Assembly (NCBI GenBank): GCA_902761905.1
Contig: CACWMK010000013.1
Span: 16,495 to 80,494 of the forward strand
Direction of reading: 5' to 3'
Length of the DNA stretch: 64,000 nt
Source of the DNA: an uncultured Prevotellaceae bacterium
Lineage (GTDB): Bacteria; Bacteroidota; Bacteroidia; Bacteroidales; Bacteroidaceae
Below, piece after piece: positions 42,973 through 52,422 of this stretch. Both the position numbers and the translations under genes were made by a program. The notes below the pieces were generated by a model. That model saw only the letters and a list, made by a program, of their open reading frames with translations. It did no database searches and was not told where the DNA came from. Each line of letters opens with the position of its first letter. The first letter of the stretch is position 1.

Positions 42973-44229
42973 CTAGTCTGCTCTTAGTGCCTCGATGGGG
43001 CGGATTCTACTTGCTTTATATGCAGGAATGAGTCCTGCGATAGTACCTGCTATCACCATCACCATTGTGGCCTCGATACAAACATCCAGTCCTACGGTGG
43101 GGTCAACAAACAGGGTAATCTTCTGTACACCCAGGTCAGTCACCTCATGACCCAGTGTAGCATCCATATACTCATTGGCAAATATGCCGAACAACATACC
43201 AAGGTAGCCAAAGATGGTAGTGATGATCACACTCTCGGTAATGATCAGTCGCAATATGCTCCATGGCTTGGCACCAATGGCCTTACGGATACCAAACTCA
43301 TGGGTACGCTCCTTCACAGTGATGAGCATGATGTTAGATACGCCCACAATACCACTTAGCAGTGTGAACAGTCCTATTACCCAGAGGAATGTGTGGATGA
43401 TGGCGATACCATCGTTCATCTGCAGACTCTGTGTATAGTTGTTCCATATCCATATGGCACGTTTGTCGTCAGGGTGTGCCTGGTGCATACCATTCAGGCG
43501 TCGACGATAGTCCTTTTCAAAGTCATCGTTTGCTTTCTCAGTGTTCAATCCATGGAAGGTAAACTCTATGCTACCTATGCTAGGCGTATTAGCACCATAG
43601 ATACCCTTGATGGTTGAGTACGACGAATAGGCGTTACCCCACCCTTCGTTACGACCTTTATATATGCCTACCACCTTGAACTGTAAGTTACCCACCTTTA
43701 CAAACTTACCCAGCAGTGTCTTGTAATCCTTTGGTTCCAGCTCCTTTGCGTGACTATCGGCAAGCACCAGCACCTTGCGCTGCTCTTTCACGTCGATATC
43801 GTTGATGAATCGTCCACAAATAAGATGAGTCTTTACTATCTCTGTATGGACAGGATATACACCAGCTATCTGTATACTCTTATAGTTCTCGCCGTTGGTT
43901 ACCATGGCGCTGGTATAATAGCAGGCTCCCACTTCATCTATGTTCTTCGTGAACTCAGTTTCTGTGGCCTCCATATCCTTGGTGTTCAGCTGGATATATC
44001 GTCCCTCCTTCATACCCTTGTAGGGTTGCGAGGTACGTCCGCCATCCACCTCCATCGAGCTGGTCAGGTAGTCGCTGTTCATCTTCATCGTAGCATTGAT
44101 GAGTCCGTTACCAGCTCCCAGCAGCACGATGATCATAAAGATTCCCCACGCCACAGCAAATCCTGTGAGCGTAGTGCGAAGCTTATTCCTTCGTGCCGTC
44201 TGCCATATTTCTGTTAGTATATCGTGCAT
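42973..44229 (-). CDS. ABC transporter permease, MacB-type (first)
   Basis: 418 residues, same architecture: TGFAVAWGIFMIIVLLGAGN at the start, a MacB_PCD periplasmic region, and the terminal helices with VKERTHEFGIRKAIGAKPWS. Only 4 bases separate it from the second permease. The cargo may be peptide, lipid or drug; unknown. Confidence 0.9.
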   Translation of the reverse strand: MHDILTEIWQTARRNKLRTTLTGFAVAWGIFMIIVLLGAGNGLINATMKMNSDYLTSSMEVDGGRTSQPYKGMKEGRYIQLNTKDMEATETEFTKNIDEVGACYYTSAMVTNGENYKSIQIAGVYPVHTEIVKTHLICGRFINDIDVKEQRKVLVLADSHAKELEPKDYKTLLGKFVKVGNLQFKVVGIYKGRNEGWGNAYSSYSTIKGIYGANTPSIGSIEFTFHGLNTEKANDDFEKDYRRRLNGMHQAHPDDKRAIWIWNNYTQSLQMNDGIAIIHTFLWVIGLFTLLSGIVGVSNIMLITVKERTHEFGIRKAIGAKPWSILRLIITESVIITTIFGYLGMLFGIFANEYMDATLGHEVTDLGVQKITLFVDPTVGLDVCIEATMVMVIAGTIAGLIPAYKASRIRPIEALRAD

Positions 44230-44235
44230 AGCTCT

Positions 44236-44955
44236 TTACTTCATCATGCCGTTAATTCCAAATGGACTTGCATCGTGGTTCAGGTTCTCCTCTATCTGAC
44301 CTATGATGCCATCCTTGATGTGTACTATCTTATTAGTCTCATTGGCCACACCGCTCTCGTGGGTTACCACTACTATGGTCATACCCTCGTCCTGATTCAG
44401 TTGCTTGAGCAACTGCATCACCTCCACCGATGTCTTCGAGTCGAGAGCTCCAGTGGGCTCGTCGGCCAGAATAATCTGTGGACGGGTGATGAGTGCTCGG
44501 GCTATTGCCACACGCTGTTTCTGTCCTCCCGACAGCTCATTGGGGTAGTGCTCGGCCCAGTCGGCCAGGCCCAGCTTGTCCAGATACTCCATCGCCATCT
44601 GGTGGCGCTTCTTTCTGGATACCCCCTGATAGAATAATGGCAACTCAACGTTTTCCACGGCGGTTTTGAAAGAGATGAGATTAAACGATTGGAAAATAAA
44701 ACCTATCATCTTGTTGCGATACTCGGCAGCCTTGCGCTCTGAGAGGTTCCAGATGGGAACTCCAGCCAACTCGTAGGTTCCTGAGTCGTAGTTATCCAGT
44801 ATGCCGAGAATGTTCAGCAGTGTAGATTTGCCCGAGCCCGATGCTCCCATTATGCTGACGAACTCACCCTTTGCTATGTCGAGCGAGATACCCTTCAGCA
44901 CATGGAGCGGCTGGGCACCTTGATAGGTCTTGTTGATGTCTTGTAAATGTATCAT
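44236..44955 (-). CDS. ABC transporter ATPase, MacB/LolD type
   Basis: 239 residues with all nucleotide-binding motifs: Walker [11 protein letters not shown]-loop [10 protein letters not shown], signature [15 protein letters not shown], Walker [13 protein letters not shown], and switch VVVTHES. It drives the two permeases behind it. The gene starts 41 bases after the GntR regulator gene. Confidence 0.94.
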   Translation of the reverse strand: MIHLQDINKTYQGAQPLHVLKGISLDIAKGEFVSIMGASGSGKSTLLNILGILDNYDSGTYELAGVPIWNLSERKAAEYRNKMIGFIFQSFNLISFKTAVENVELPLFYQGVSRKKRHQMAMEYLDKLGLADWAEHYPNELSGGQKQRVAIARALITRPQIILADEPTGALDSKTSVEVMQLLKQLNQDEGMTIVVVTHESGVANETNKIVHIKDGIIGQIEENLNHDASPFGINGMMK

Positions 44956-44995
44956 TGTTCTTTTTTACCTTAGTTTTCTGATTGTTAGACGATCG

Positions 44996-45358
44996 TTATT
45001 CTCCGAAAGTTGCATTATATTCGTTTTTAACATCTTCTAACGTAATACCCAGCAGTTGCATCTGGCGGAACAGCTCTGGCAGTCGCTCCCTCATAAACTC
45101 CCGTTTGCGAGCCTTCAGTATCTGCTTCTTGGCACCTGGAGTCACGAAGTAGCCCAGTCCGCGCTTGTTGTAGATGATCTCCTCGCGAGCCAACTGTTCG
45201 TAGGCTTTCACTGCGGTATTAGTGTTCACTTCCAGCAGTACTGCATATTCGCGCACTGACGGTATGCGATCATCGTCTTTGTATACACCCGACAGAATCT
45301 CGTCGCACAGGCGATCGGCCATCTGGATGTAGATCGGTTTATCATTTGTGAAAGTCAT
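44996..45358 (-). CDS. GntR-family regulator, YtrA subfamily
   Basis: 120 residues: winged helix (PIYIQMADRLCDEILSGVYK, IPSVREYAVLLEVNTNTAVK, GLGYFVTPGAKK) and a short C-terminal helical pair with no ligand domain, as in YtrA. It lies in the middle of the operon, its start overlapping the previous gene's end by 17 bases. YtrA-type repressors usually bind a perfect inverted repeat at their operon promoter; the candidate is 47951-47974. Confidence 0.9.
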   Translation of the reverse strand: MTFTNDKPIYIQMADRLCDEILSGVYKDDDRIPSVREYAVLLEVNTNTAVKAYEQLAREEIIYNKRGLGYFVTPGAKKQILKARKREFMRERLPELFRQMQLLGITLEDVKNEYNATFGE

Positions 45359-46265
45359 AATTTATCCACTTATTAGTTATTAATTCAAATCCCTTGAAGA
45401 TACGGAACGATATCCAGTAGTTAGCGATCGAGAGTATCGGTAGTGCGATGCAGTACACATATACTAGAGTACTAATCATGCGCCTATGGTAGTTGCCAGC
45501 GGCATCTATCCATTCAGAACGGAACGTGTACAGCTCGAAATAGTTCATAAACTTAACAAACCCAACCAAGAGGAGGATAAACACCACACTCGAAGCCACA
45601 AATGCATATTTGCGAAGCAATGTGCCACCTAGTGTATAGAGCGAGTGGATCCATAACAAAGATGCCAGGAAGAAAGCCCATCGCATTATACCATACCACG
45701 AAGAGAATCCAAAATTAGGAAGGAAACTGTTCCAGAACACAGGAAGAGCAGAATCGTACCAACGTACCCAACTATTTGCATACATTACATCCCCAAAGCG
45801 GTTTGTTATATATACCGATTCAGGCTCGCCCTCATAACGTGGTGTAAAACCCATCAGATCTCTACCCCATAGAAAAGCCATACGGAGCGTATCGCCGAGA
45901 ACCATTGCCAGGAACACGCAGAGGAAGCAAATCACTGTAGAGTAGACTATCAGCGAGAGATATTTCTCTGCATTAGTTGATGGCAACATCAGGAACGATT
46001 CGCGCTTGCGCTTATCATTGATGCCAGCTACTACCGAACTTATCAGCACCACACTTGCCACAACATAAAGTACCATTCCCATGTCTCCAAAATTTTTCAA
46101 CATGTCGTACGGACTTTCGTTCAGAGTGCCGAATTTCCAATAAACCATCTCGCACATAAACACCACCAGCGCAGCTCCTATCGTCCACATCAGCAGCGAA
46201 CGGAAGTTTGTGCTCAGCACATAGCGCAGTGTCTTTCCAAATCTATTTATGCTAAAACTATTCAT
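45342..46265 (-). CDS. ABC-2-type multi-span membrane protein (second)
   Basis: 307 residues, about six transmembrane segments (WTIGAALVVFMCEMVYW, VLYVVASVVLISSVVAGI, IVYSTVICFLCVFLAMVLG, FVASSVVFILLLVGFVKF among them). It is homologous in layout to the protein encoded upstream, sharing a start such as FSINRFGKTLRYVLS versus FNLNRFGKLAKWSLR. Likely subunit of the exporter powered by the 271-residue ATPase. Confidence 0.78.
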   Translation of the reverse strand: MNSFSINRFGKTLRYVLSTNFRSLLMWTIGAALVVFMCEMVYWKFGTLNESPYDMLKNFGDMGMVLYVVASVVLISSVVAGINDKRKRESFLMLPSTNAEKYLSLIVYSTVICFLCVFLAMVLGDTLRMAFLWGRDLMGFTPRYEGEPESVYITNRFGDVMYANSWVRWYDSALPVFWNSFLPNFGFSSWYGIMRWAFFLASLLWIHSLYTLGGTLLRKYAFVASSVVFILLLVGFVKFMNYFELYTFRSEWIDAAGNYHRRMISTLVYVYCIALPILSIANYWISFRIFKGFELITNKWINYDFHK

Positions 46266-46279
46266 AACGCTTTCGATCT

Positions 46280-47059
46280 TTAAAAGTTTATAAACTTACC
46301 AATATTCTGAGTGCGACAGAAGCAACGGTACGACAACCAGAAGTTAAATATCATCCATATCGCATAGATAGTATCCCAAATCACATACTCCAATGTAGAT
46401 GGCTGGCTATTGTTTTCCATTTTTCCACTCTCTGGAGTTAACCATATCGACAGCATACCCAACACCACAAATGCAACAGAGGTGTATACCCAAGCATACT
46501 TGTGCGAACGGAAGAAGGTTCCACCCAGTGCATAGAATGAATGCGTTGCCAAAGCCAAAACTATTATTGCATGCCAAGCTGCCTTAGGCACCCATTCGTC
46601 CGACATATGTGCATTAGAGAGTTTGTCTACAATGAAACTCATCACAAATGTGGGGTTTTCATGATTCATCATCACATTTACCAGATACTGTATCAAGTCG
46701 GCCCCCAAAAGTGCCACAGTGTATATCGGCAATAGTATCAACCAAGTAGAGTAACGCATCAGATACTTCTCGAAGTTGGATGCTGGCAGCATCAACAGAG
46801 CCTGCTTGTCGTGCTTGTTCTTCATGCTGTAGAACATCATCGATGGTCCCATTATCGGCATAGTAACTATTACAGCTATCATTGCTACTGCACAGGGTGC
46901 ATACCCATTACTAACATTTAAGAAATGTGTGGTAAACGCCAGAAATATCAATGTCGTGATAACAAAAAACTGCAGGAAGGACTTTACGTAGTAGCTGCGA
47001 TCATTCCTTAACGACCACTTGGCCAACTTGCCGAATCTATTTAAATTGAACTGTATCAT
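46280..47059 (-). CDS. ABC-2-type multi-span membrane protein (first)
   Basis: 259 residues with about six hydrophobic segments (FFVITTLIFLAFTTHFL, CAVAMIAVIVTMPIMGPSMM, TWLILLPIYTVALLGADL, WVYTSVAFVVLGMLSIWL). Starts 31 bases after the ATPase gene. Together with the next gene it would form a heterodimeric ABC permease. Confidence 0.78.
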   Translation of the reverse strand: MIQFNLNRFGKLAKWSLRNDRSYYVKSFLQFFVITTLIFLAFTTHFLNVSNGYAPCAVAMIAVIVTMPIMGPSMMFYSMKNKHDKQALLMLPASNFEKYLMRYSTWLILLPIYTVALLGADLIQYLVNVMMNHENPTFVMSFIVDKLSNAHMSDEWVPKAAWHAIIVLALATHSFYALGGTFFRSHKYAWVYTSVAFVVLGMLSIWLTPESGKMENNSQPSTLEYVIWDTIYAIWMIFNFWLSYRCFCRTQNIGKFINF

Positions 47060-47090
47060 AACAAAACTATGTCTCTTATGTTCTTATTAT

Positions 47091-47906
47091 CTAAATCCTA
47101 CCCTCGTTTACAGCATTAAACAGCAGTTCCAGATTAACCTGGGTCTCAGGACTATCCTCACGGCGAGGAGCTATTACGGCATTACCCTGAAGCGAAGGCT
47201 CGGCATAGAGTACATCGTCCATCTCGGCAGGTGTGCGATACTCAAAGGTGAACTTGTCCTGAATATCAGCTACACTCGCATTCAACAGCAGTTTCTGTGG
47301 CGACAGAATCAAGATATGATCCAGCAGCGATTCTACATCGTGCACCTGATGGGTAGAGATGATCAGAGTGCGATCGCCAGTCATATACTGTGTTACCACC
47401 TTGCGGAACTGACTCTTCGATGGGATGTCCAGTCCGTTGGTAGGCTCGTCCATCAGCAGCACCTTGGTGTTGGTTGCCAGTGCAAAGGCCATAAACACCT
47501 TCTTCTTCTGTCCCATCGAGAGGGCATTCAGTTTCAGGTCGGTAGTCAGTTCAAAATCCCTCAGACAACCCTCAAGCACTGTGGTGCTGAACAAGGGATA
47601 GAATGGTCGATTGATTTTAACGTATTCATCCAGCGACATAGCAGGCAGGTCGAACTCCTCTGGCACAATGAATATCTCCTGCAGAGTCTCAGGCTTGCGC
47701 AGTTTGGTCTCTATGCCATCAAAACTAACATGCCCCTTCTTTGGGCGCAGCAATCCAGCTATCAGGTAGAGCAGTGTGCTCTTACCTGTACCGTTCTTAC
47801 CCAGCAGACCATAAATATTATCCTGCTTCAGCTCCAGACTGAAATCATCAAAAACCAGATTCTTACCTCCGGCATACTTAAAACTGATGTTGTTTACTTC
47901 GATCAT
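47091..47906 (-). CDS. ABC transporter ATPase, YtrB-like
   Basis: 271 residues. Walker A GKNGTGKST, signature ALSMGQKKKVFMAFA, Walker B VLLMDEPTNGLD, switch LIISTHQ. The signature has a Met in place of the second Gly (LSMGQ), common in this ABC-2 subgroup. First gene of the nine-gene operon, directly behind the YtrA-type operator. Confidence 0.92.
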   Translation of the reverse strand: MIEVNNISFKYAGGKNLVFDDFSLELKQDNIYGLLGKNGTGKSTLLYLIAGLLRPKKGHVSFDGIETKLRKPETLQEIFIVPEEFDLPAMSLDEYVKINRPFYPLFSTTVLEGCLRDFELTTDLKLNALSMGQKKKVFMAFALATNTKVLLMDEPTNGLDIPSKSQFRKVVTQYMTGDRTLIISTHQVHDVESLLDHILILSPQKLLLNASVADIQDKFTFEYRTPAEMDDVLYAEPSLQGNAVIAPRREDSPETQVNLELLFNAVNEGRI

Positions 47907-47950
47907 AATGATATAGTTTTTTAATGTTTAATGTTTTAACTTCGTGTTAT

Positions 47951-47974
47951 AGTGTACCACTTTAATAGTACACT
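47951..47974. promoter_or_regulatory. Inverted repeat AGTGTAC-N10-GTACACT, candidate GntR operator
   Basis: Perfect 7-bp arms at 47951-47957 and 47968-47974, just downstream of the -7 box (47976-47983) on the minus strand, where a bound repressor would block initiation. Form and spacing suit a YtrA-type dimer. Confidence 0.7.
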
Positions 47975-47975
47975 G

Positions 47976-47983
47976 CAAAAGTA
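47976..47983 (-). promoter_or_regulatory. -7 box TACTTTTG of the ABC exporter operon
   Basis: TAnnTTTG on the minus strand, 70 bases before the first start codon. Confidence 0.65.
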
Positions 47984-48120
47984 GAATAATTATCAATACA
48001 CTCCAAGCTTTTATGCGAAAATCTTCATTTTCTTAACACACTTTAACCATCCATCCTCGCGCGTACATAACTTATAAATGTTTTTCTGCTGTTTTTCTTG
48101 CGTTTATCCAAAATAATACA

Positions 48121-48128
48121 TATCTTTG
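48121..48128 (+). promoter_or_regulatory. -7 box TATCTTTG of nadK
   Basis: TAnnTTTG 18 bases before ATG 48147. Confidence 0.65.
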
Positions 48129-48146
48129 CACCCAAAAGCAGTAAGA

Positions 48147-49031
48147 ATGGAACATCGTAAACTAAGGTTTGCTCTGTTGGGCAATATTTATCAGGCTAAG
48201 AAATCGGCCAGCATACAGAAGGTGCTATCCACGATTGCCAACTATGGCGCGGAGCTGTATGTAGACATGGAGTACTATTACTTCTTGAAGGATCATCAGC
48301 GATTGGACGTAAAGGCTACTAAAGTCTTTTCGGATGACGACTTTGAGGCTGATTTCGTGATATCGATGGGTGGCGATGGAACTTTCCTTAAGGCTGCCAG
48401 TCGTGTGGGCAACAAGAACATCCCCATACTTGGCGTAAATATGGGCCGACTGGGTTTCCTGGCCGACATCAATCCTGACGATATAGAGCACTGTCTGAAA
48501 GCACTGTATAATGATGATTATGCAGTGGAGAGTCGTGCGCTGATACAGATTGAGGCCGACGGTGCTCCACTTGGCGACTTTAGTTTTGCACTGAACGATG
48601 TAGCTATACTGAAACGCGACACAGCATCGATGATATCGATACGTGCCAGTGTGAACGGAACATATCTTAACACCTATCAGGCTGACGGACTGGTTATATC
48701 CACGCCTACAGGTTCTACTGCTTATTCACTGTCTAATGGTGGACCAATCATCGTGCCTGGTACCAAGGTATTCTCGATGACTGCCGTTGCTCCGCATTCG
48801 CTTAACGTGCGCCCGATAGTACTGGCCGACTCATCCGTTATCGAACTGGATGTAGAGAGCCGTTCGCACAACTTCCTTGTGGCTATCGACGGACGTTCGG
48901 AGAAATGCAAAGAGGGCACGAAGATTGTGCTCCGTCGTGCCCCCTATGATATCAAGGTAGTTAAGCGATCAGATCATCGCTACTTCAACACCCTACGTGA
49001 GAAAATGATGTGGGGTGCTGATACCCGTTGA
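48147..49031 (+). CDS. nadK: NAD kinase
   Basis: Makes NADP from NAD. 294 residues from MEHRKLRFALLG; the open frame from 48126 overlaps the promoter box. Motifs MGGDGTFLKAA, VNMGRLGFLAD, the NE/D-like FALNDVAIL and TPTGSTAYSLSNGGPII are all present. The stop at 49029-49031 directly abuts the stop of the convergent GH3 gene. Confidence 0.95.
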   Translation: MEHRKLRFALLGNIYQAKKSASIQKVLSTIANYGAELYVDMEYYYFLKDHQRLDVKATKVFSDDDFEADFVISMGGDGTFLKAASRVGNKNIPILGVNMGRLGFLADINPDDIEHCLKALYNDDYAVESRALIQIEADGAPLGDFSFALNDVAILKRDTASMISIRASVNGTYLNTYQADGLVISTPTGSTAYSLSNGGPIIVPGTKVFSMTAVAPHSLNVRPIVLADSSVIELDVESRSHNFLVAIDGRSEKCKEGTKIVLRRAPYDIKVVKRSDHRYFNTLREKMMWGADTR

Positions 49032-51647
49032 TTACTTCACCTCAAAATCGATTGACTTCAGATCCTTGTCCATCGACGAGGTTCCGTAGAATATCTGATA
49101 GCGACCTGACTTAGTTGCCAGTTCGTCAATCATCTCGTCGTAGTACTCGAATGCCTCGCCATCTAGTGTGATGGTGGCCTTCTGTGTCTCACCAGGCTTC
49201 AGGTTCAGCTTTTGGAATCCCTTCAGAGCCTTGATAGGTGCACCAGCATCGTCGAGACGCTTCACGTATACCTGAACAGTCTCTGTACCCTCACGCTTAC
49301 CAGTATTGGTTACGGGGATGGTGAGATTGACCTTACCGTTCTTCTTCATCTTCTTGGCAGAGATCTTAGCATCGCCAATGGCAAAAGTGGTATAGCTGAG
49401 TCCATAGCCGAATGCATACTGAGGAACACCTGTGAAGTAACGATAGGTGCGGTTCTTCATCGAGTAGTCGAGGAAGTCGGGCAGGTCGTTGTTAGAGCGA
49501 TAGAAGGTTACAGGCAACTTTCCGCCTGGGTTGTAATCGCCAAACAGAACCTCGGCCAATGCCTTGGCTCCACCCTGACCAGCATACCAGGCCTGCAGCA
49601 GGGCATCGTACTCGCCCTCTACACTGCCAAATGCGATGGCCGAACCAGAGCAGTTTACGAAGATAACCGGCTTGCCAGTCTTGTGCATAGCCTTAACCAG
49701 CATCTGCTGAACCTTTGGCAACTCGATATCCTGCTTGTCGCCACCTTCGCCCTCCATCTGGGCAGAGATACCACCGATGATCACGATAGCATCAGCATCC
49801 TTAACCTGGTTGGCAAGATCAGTGAAGTCTACCAGATTGCGCTCGCAGATGTCACCACGAAGCATAGCAAACTGACCGTTGCCATGACGGTACTCTATTT
49901 CTATATCGTAGGTCTTACCAGCCTCAACTGGGAATGACTTGTACTCAGGTTTGCGACCAAAGCCGAAGCCGAAACCACGACGGCCACCAGCCTTGGCATC
50001 TTCAACCACCTCGCCATTCACCTTCAGCACGTAGCCATTATCAGTGGTCAGTGTGTACTTCATCTCGCCAGTAAAGTTGGCTGTGTACTTACCACTTACA
50101 CGAACAGACAGCGAATCACGGCTGACACCCTGAGCAAATCCCCATGCACCAAAGGTCGAGAAGTTCAACTCGTTATAGTAATCGGTCTTGGCAGGCTCGC
50201 CTTCGAGTTCACGATTGTTCCAGAACTCTACCTTCACGCCCTTGCCATCGTTGAAGTCCTGCAGATGGTGGATGGTGGCATATTCATCATTCAGCTCGCA
50301 AGCCTTGTTGTAGATAATCTTGGCACCTGGCACAGCAGCCTTGATGCCTGACAGCAGAGAGTGCTGGTGAGCCTCGGTAGGAGTGCCACCGTAGTTGCCA
50401 TTCAGCATGTTTACATCGTCGGCATTAGGACCAAGCACTGCCAGAGTCTTGATGTTCTTAGAGAGTGGCAGAACTGCGCCCTTATTCTCGAGCAATACCA
50501 TACTCTCGCGTGCAGCCTGAGTGGCCATAGCATCATTCTTCTCGCTACTGATAACCTCAGGACCAAGATTTGCCCATGGCAACATATCTGCAGGGTCGAA
50601 CATTCCCAGCTCAAAGCGTCCCATTAAGGTCTTGCGCAGATGTTCGTCGAGAACATTCTCTTTTATTATGCCTTTTTTCAGTGCATCAACCAGACTCATA
50701 AACACCTTTCCGCACTCCAGGTCGGTACCGTTAAGTACGGCATCAACTGATGCAGAAAGTGGGCCCTTATGAGTCTCGTGCTGACCTTTGTTGTAGAAGT
50801 TATTGATGGCATCGCAGTCGGTAAGTACGATAGCATCATAGCCCCACTTATTCCGCAGGATATCAATCAGCAGACGGTCGCTTGTACAACATGGTTTGCC
50901 TTCAAATCGCTGATAGGCACACATCACCTCGCGCACATTTGCCTTCTTTACCAGAGCCTTGAATGCTGGCAGGTAGGTCTCCCACAGATCACGGTTGGTT
51001 GGCTCTACATTCATTGAGTGGCGCAGTGGCTCCGGTCCACTGTGCACAGCATAGTGCTTGGCACAAGCGTGAGTCTTGAAATACTTATCATTGTTGCCCT
51101 GCATACCCAGCACGGTCTGCACGCCCAGCACGGCATTCATATAGGGGTCCTCGCCGCATGTCTCCTGGCCACGGCCCCAACGAGGGTCGCGGAAGATGTT
51201 TACGTTAGGGCACCAGAAAGTGAGCTCCGGGTTACCTGGGTAGTAAACCACACCCATGGGAACATTAAATAGCTTAGGATCTTTGTGGTCAGTGCGGTTC
51301 CAGTTGGCACGAGCCTCATCCGATACCTGCGAGAACACATCGTAGAAAAGCTGTGCATTGAATGCTGCAGCCATACCGATAGGCTGTGGATAAACGGTAT
51401 ATCCCCCCTGACGCACACCATGACAAGCCTCACTCCACCAGTTGTAGCTGGGGATGCCCAGACGGTCGATAGATATCGACTTGTTCATCATCAGTCCCAC
51501 CTTCTCCTCCGGAGTAAGCAACGATAGCAGGTTCTCTACACGTTCTTTGTAACTGAGTTTGGTATCCAGATAGGGATACTTAGCCTGGGCAAACACACTT
51601 GTGCCCAACATTGCCATAACGGCTAAAGTTAAAAGTTTCTTCATCAT
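49032..51647 (-). CDS. Secreted GH3 beta-glycosidase (xylosidase/glucosidase-like)
   Basis: 871 residues, signal peptide (KKLLTLAVMAMLGTSVFAQ). GH3 N-terminal barrel with RDPRWGRGQETCGEDPY and nucleophile strand AIVLTDCDAI, then the alpha/beta sandwich, interrupted by a PA14-like insert (about 475-610, KVEFWNNRELEGEPAK, LTTDNGYVLKVNGE), and a fibronectin-III-like end. The RxxRxGRxxExxGEDP region and length fit beta-xylosidase-like members, but the sugar is not certain. Confidence 0.92.
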   Translation of the reverse strand: MMKKLLTLAVMAMLGTSVFAQAKYPYLDTKLSYKERVENLLSLLTPEEKVGLMMNKSISIDRLGIPSYNWWSEACHGVRQGGYTVYPQPIGMAAAFNAQLFYDVFSQVSDEARANWNRTDHKDPKLFNVPMGVVYYPGNPELTFWCPNVNIFRDPRWGRGQETCGEDPYMNAVLGVQTVLGMQGNNDKYFKTHACAKHYAVHSGPEPLRHSMNVEPTNRDLWETYLPAFKALVKKANVREVMCAYQRFEGKPCCTSDRLLIDILRNKWGYDAIVLTDCDAINNFYNKGQHETHKGPLSASVDAVLNGTDLECGKVFMSLVDALKKGIIKENVLDEHLRKTLMGRFELGMFDPADMLPWANLGPEVISSEKNDAMATQAARESMVLLENKGAVLPLSKNIKTLAVLGPNADDVNMLNGNYGGTPTEAHQHSLLSGIKAAVPGAKIIYNKACELNDEYATIHHLQDFNDGKGVKVEFWNNRELEGEPAKTDYYNELNFSTFGAWGFAQGVSRDSLSVRVSGKYTANFTGEMKYTLTTDNGYVLKVNGEVVEDAKAGGRRGFGFGFGRKPEYKSFPVEAGKTYDIEIEYRHGNGQFAMLRGDICERNLVDFTDLANQVKDADAIVIIGGISAQMEGEGGDKQDIELPKVQQMLVKAMHKTGKPVIFVNCSGSAIAFGSVEGEYDALLQAWYAGQGGAKALAEVLFGDYNPGGKLPVTFYRSNNDLPDFLDYSMKNRTYRYFTGVPQYAFGYGLSYTTFAIGDAKISAKKMKKNGKVNLTIPVTNTGKREGTETVQVYVKRLDDAGAPIKALKGFQKLNLKPGETQKATITLDGEAFEYYDEMIDELATKSGRYQIFYGTSSMDKDLKSIDFEVK

Positions 51648-51687
51648 AGTTTGATAATAGTAATGTAATAAGTTAAGAATTTGGGTG

Positions 51688-51695
51688 CAAAGATA
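51688..51695 (-). promoter_or_regulatory. -7 box TATCTTTG of the GH3 gene
   Basis: TAnnTTTG on the minus strand, 40 bases before the start. Confidence 0.65.
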
Positions 51696-51812
51696 CGAAT
51701 AAGTGAGTAAAATTCCAAATTAATTTGAGAATTTTCGAGCGTAAGTATCTTCGGCGCTGCCAAAGATAGTTATTTTTTCCTACGGATTATACGGATTATA
51801 CAGATTTTTTAT

Positions 51813-51820
51813 TATCTTTG
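51813..51820 (+). promoter_or_regulatory. -7 box TATCTTTG of the DJ-1/ispD/recG unit
   Basis: TAnnTTTG 29 bases before ATG 51850; a tandem pair of TACGGATTAT lies just upstream (51781-51800). Confidence 0.65.
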
Positions 51821-51849
51821 CACTCAGAATGATTAAAATATAGAAGATT

Positions 51850-52422
51850 ATGGCAAAAGTTTATGTATTTCTGGCAGATGGCTTCGAGGATGTAGAGGCT
51901 CTGATTCCTATCGACGTGTTGCGTCGTGGAGGTGTTGACGTTACAACGGTTAGCATCTCTGAGTTTCCTTTGGTTCAGTCGGCTCACGGCGTAAACATCG
52001 AGGCCGACATCCTGTTTGAGCAGAGCGACTATACCGATGCCGACCTGCTGATGCTGCCTGGAGGTATGCCAGGTGCCAGCAATCTGTATATGCACGATGG
52101 TGTGTGCAAGGCTGTCAAGGCACAGTTTGCTGCCGGCAAAAAGGTGTCTGCTATCTGCGCAGCTCCTGGTGTTGTGCTCGCCCCACTTGGCATCGTTGAT
52201 GGCAAGAAGGCTACATGCTATCCGGGATTCGAGAAGGCTCTGGCCGAAAACGGTGCAACATACACAGCCGACCTGGTGACAGTAGATGGCAACGTAACCA
52301 CCGCTGAGGGTCCTGCTGCAGCATTCCCATACGCTTACGAACTCCTCTCGCAGTTGGTCGACAAGCAAACCTCTGACCAAATCGCAGAAGGCATGCGTTT
52401 CAAACACTTGATGCAGAAATAA
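51850..52422 (+). CDS. DJ-1/PfpI-family protein
   Basis: 190 residues, class I glutamine amidotransferase-like fold: [33 protein letters not shown], and the nucleophile elbow [14 protein letters not shown] with the reactive cysteine. Family members include DJ-1/YajL, with deglycase, chaperone or redox roles proposed; the specific role here is unknown. Its stop codon overlaps the ispD start (TAATG). Confidence 0.9.
   Translation: MAKVYVFLADGFEDVEALIPIDVLRRGGVDVTTVSISEFPLVQSAHGVNIEADILFEQSDYTDADLLMLPGGMPGASNLYMHDGVCKAVKAQFAAGKKVSAICAAPGVVLAPLGIVDGKKATCYPGFEKALAENGATYTADLVTVDGNVTTAEGPAAAFPYAYELLSQLVDKQTSDQIAEGMRFKHLMQK

Noticed and set aside
49012-49050. Overlap of nadK and the GH3 gene
   Set aside because: The stops abut exactly (49031/49032) but do not overlap; simple convergent genes.
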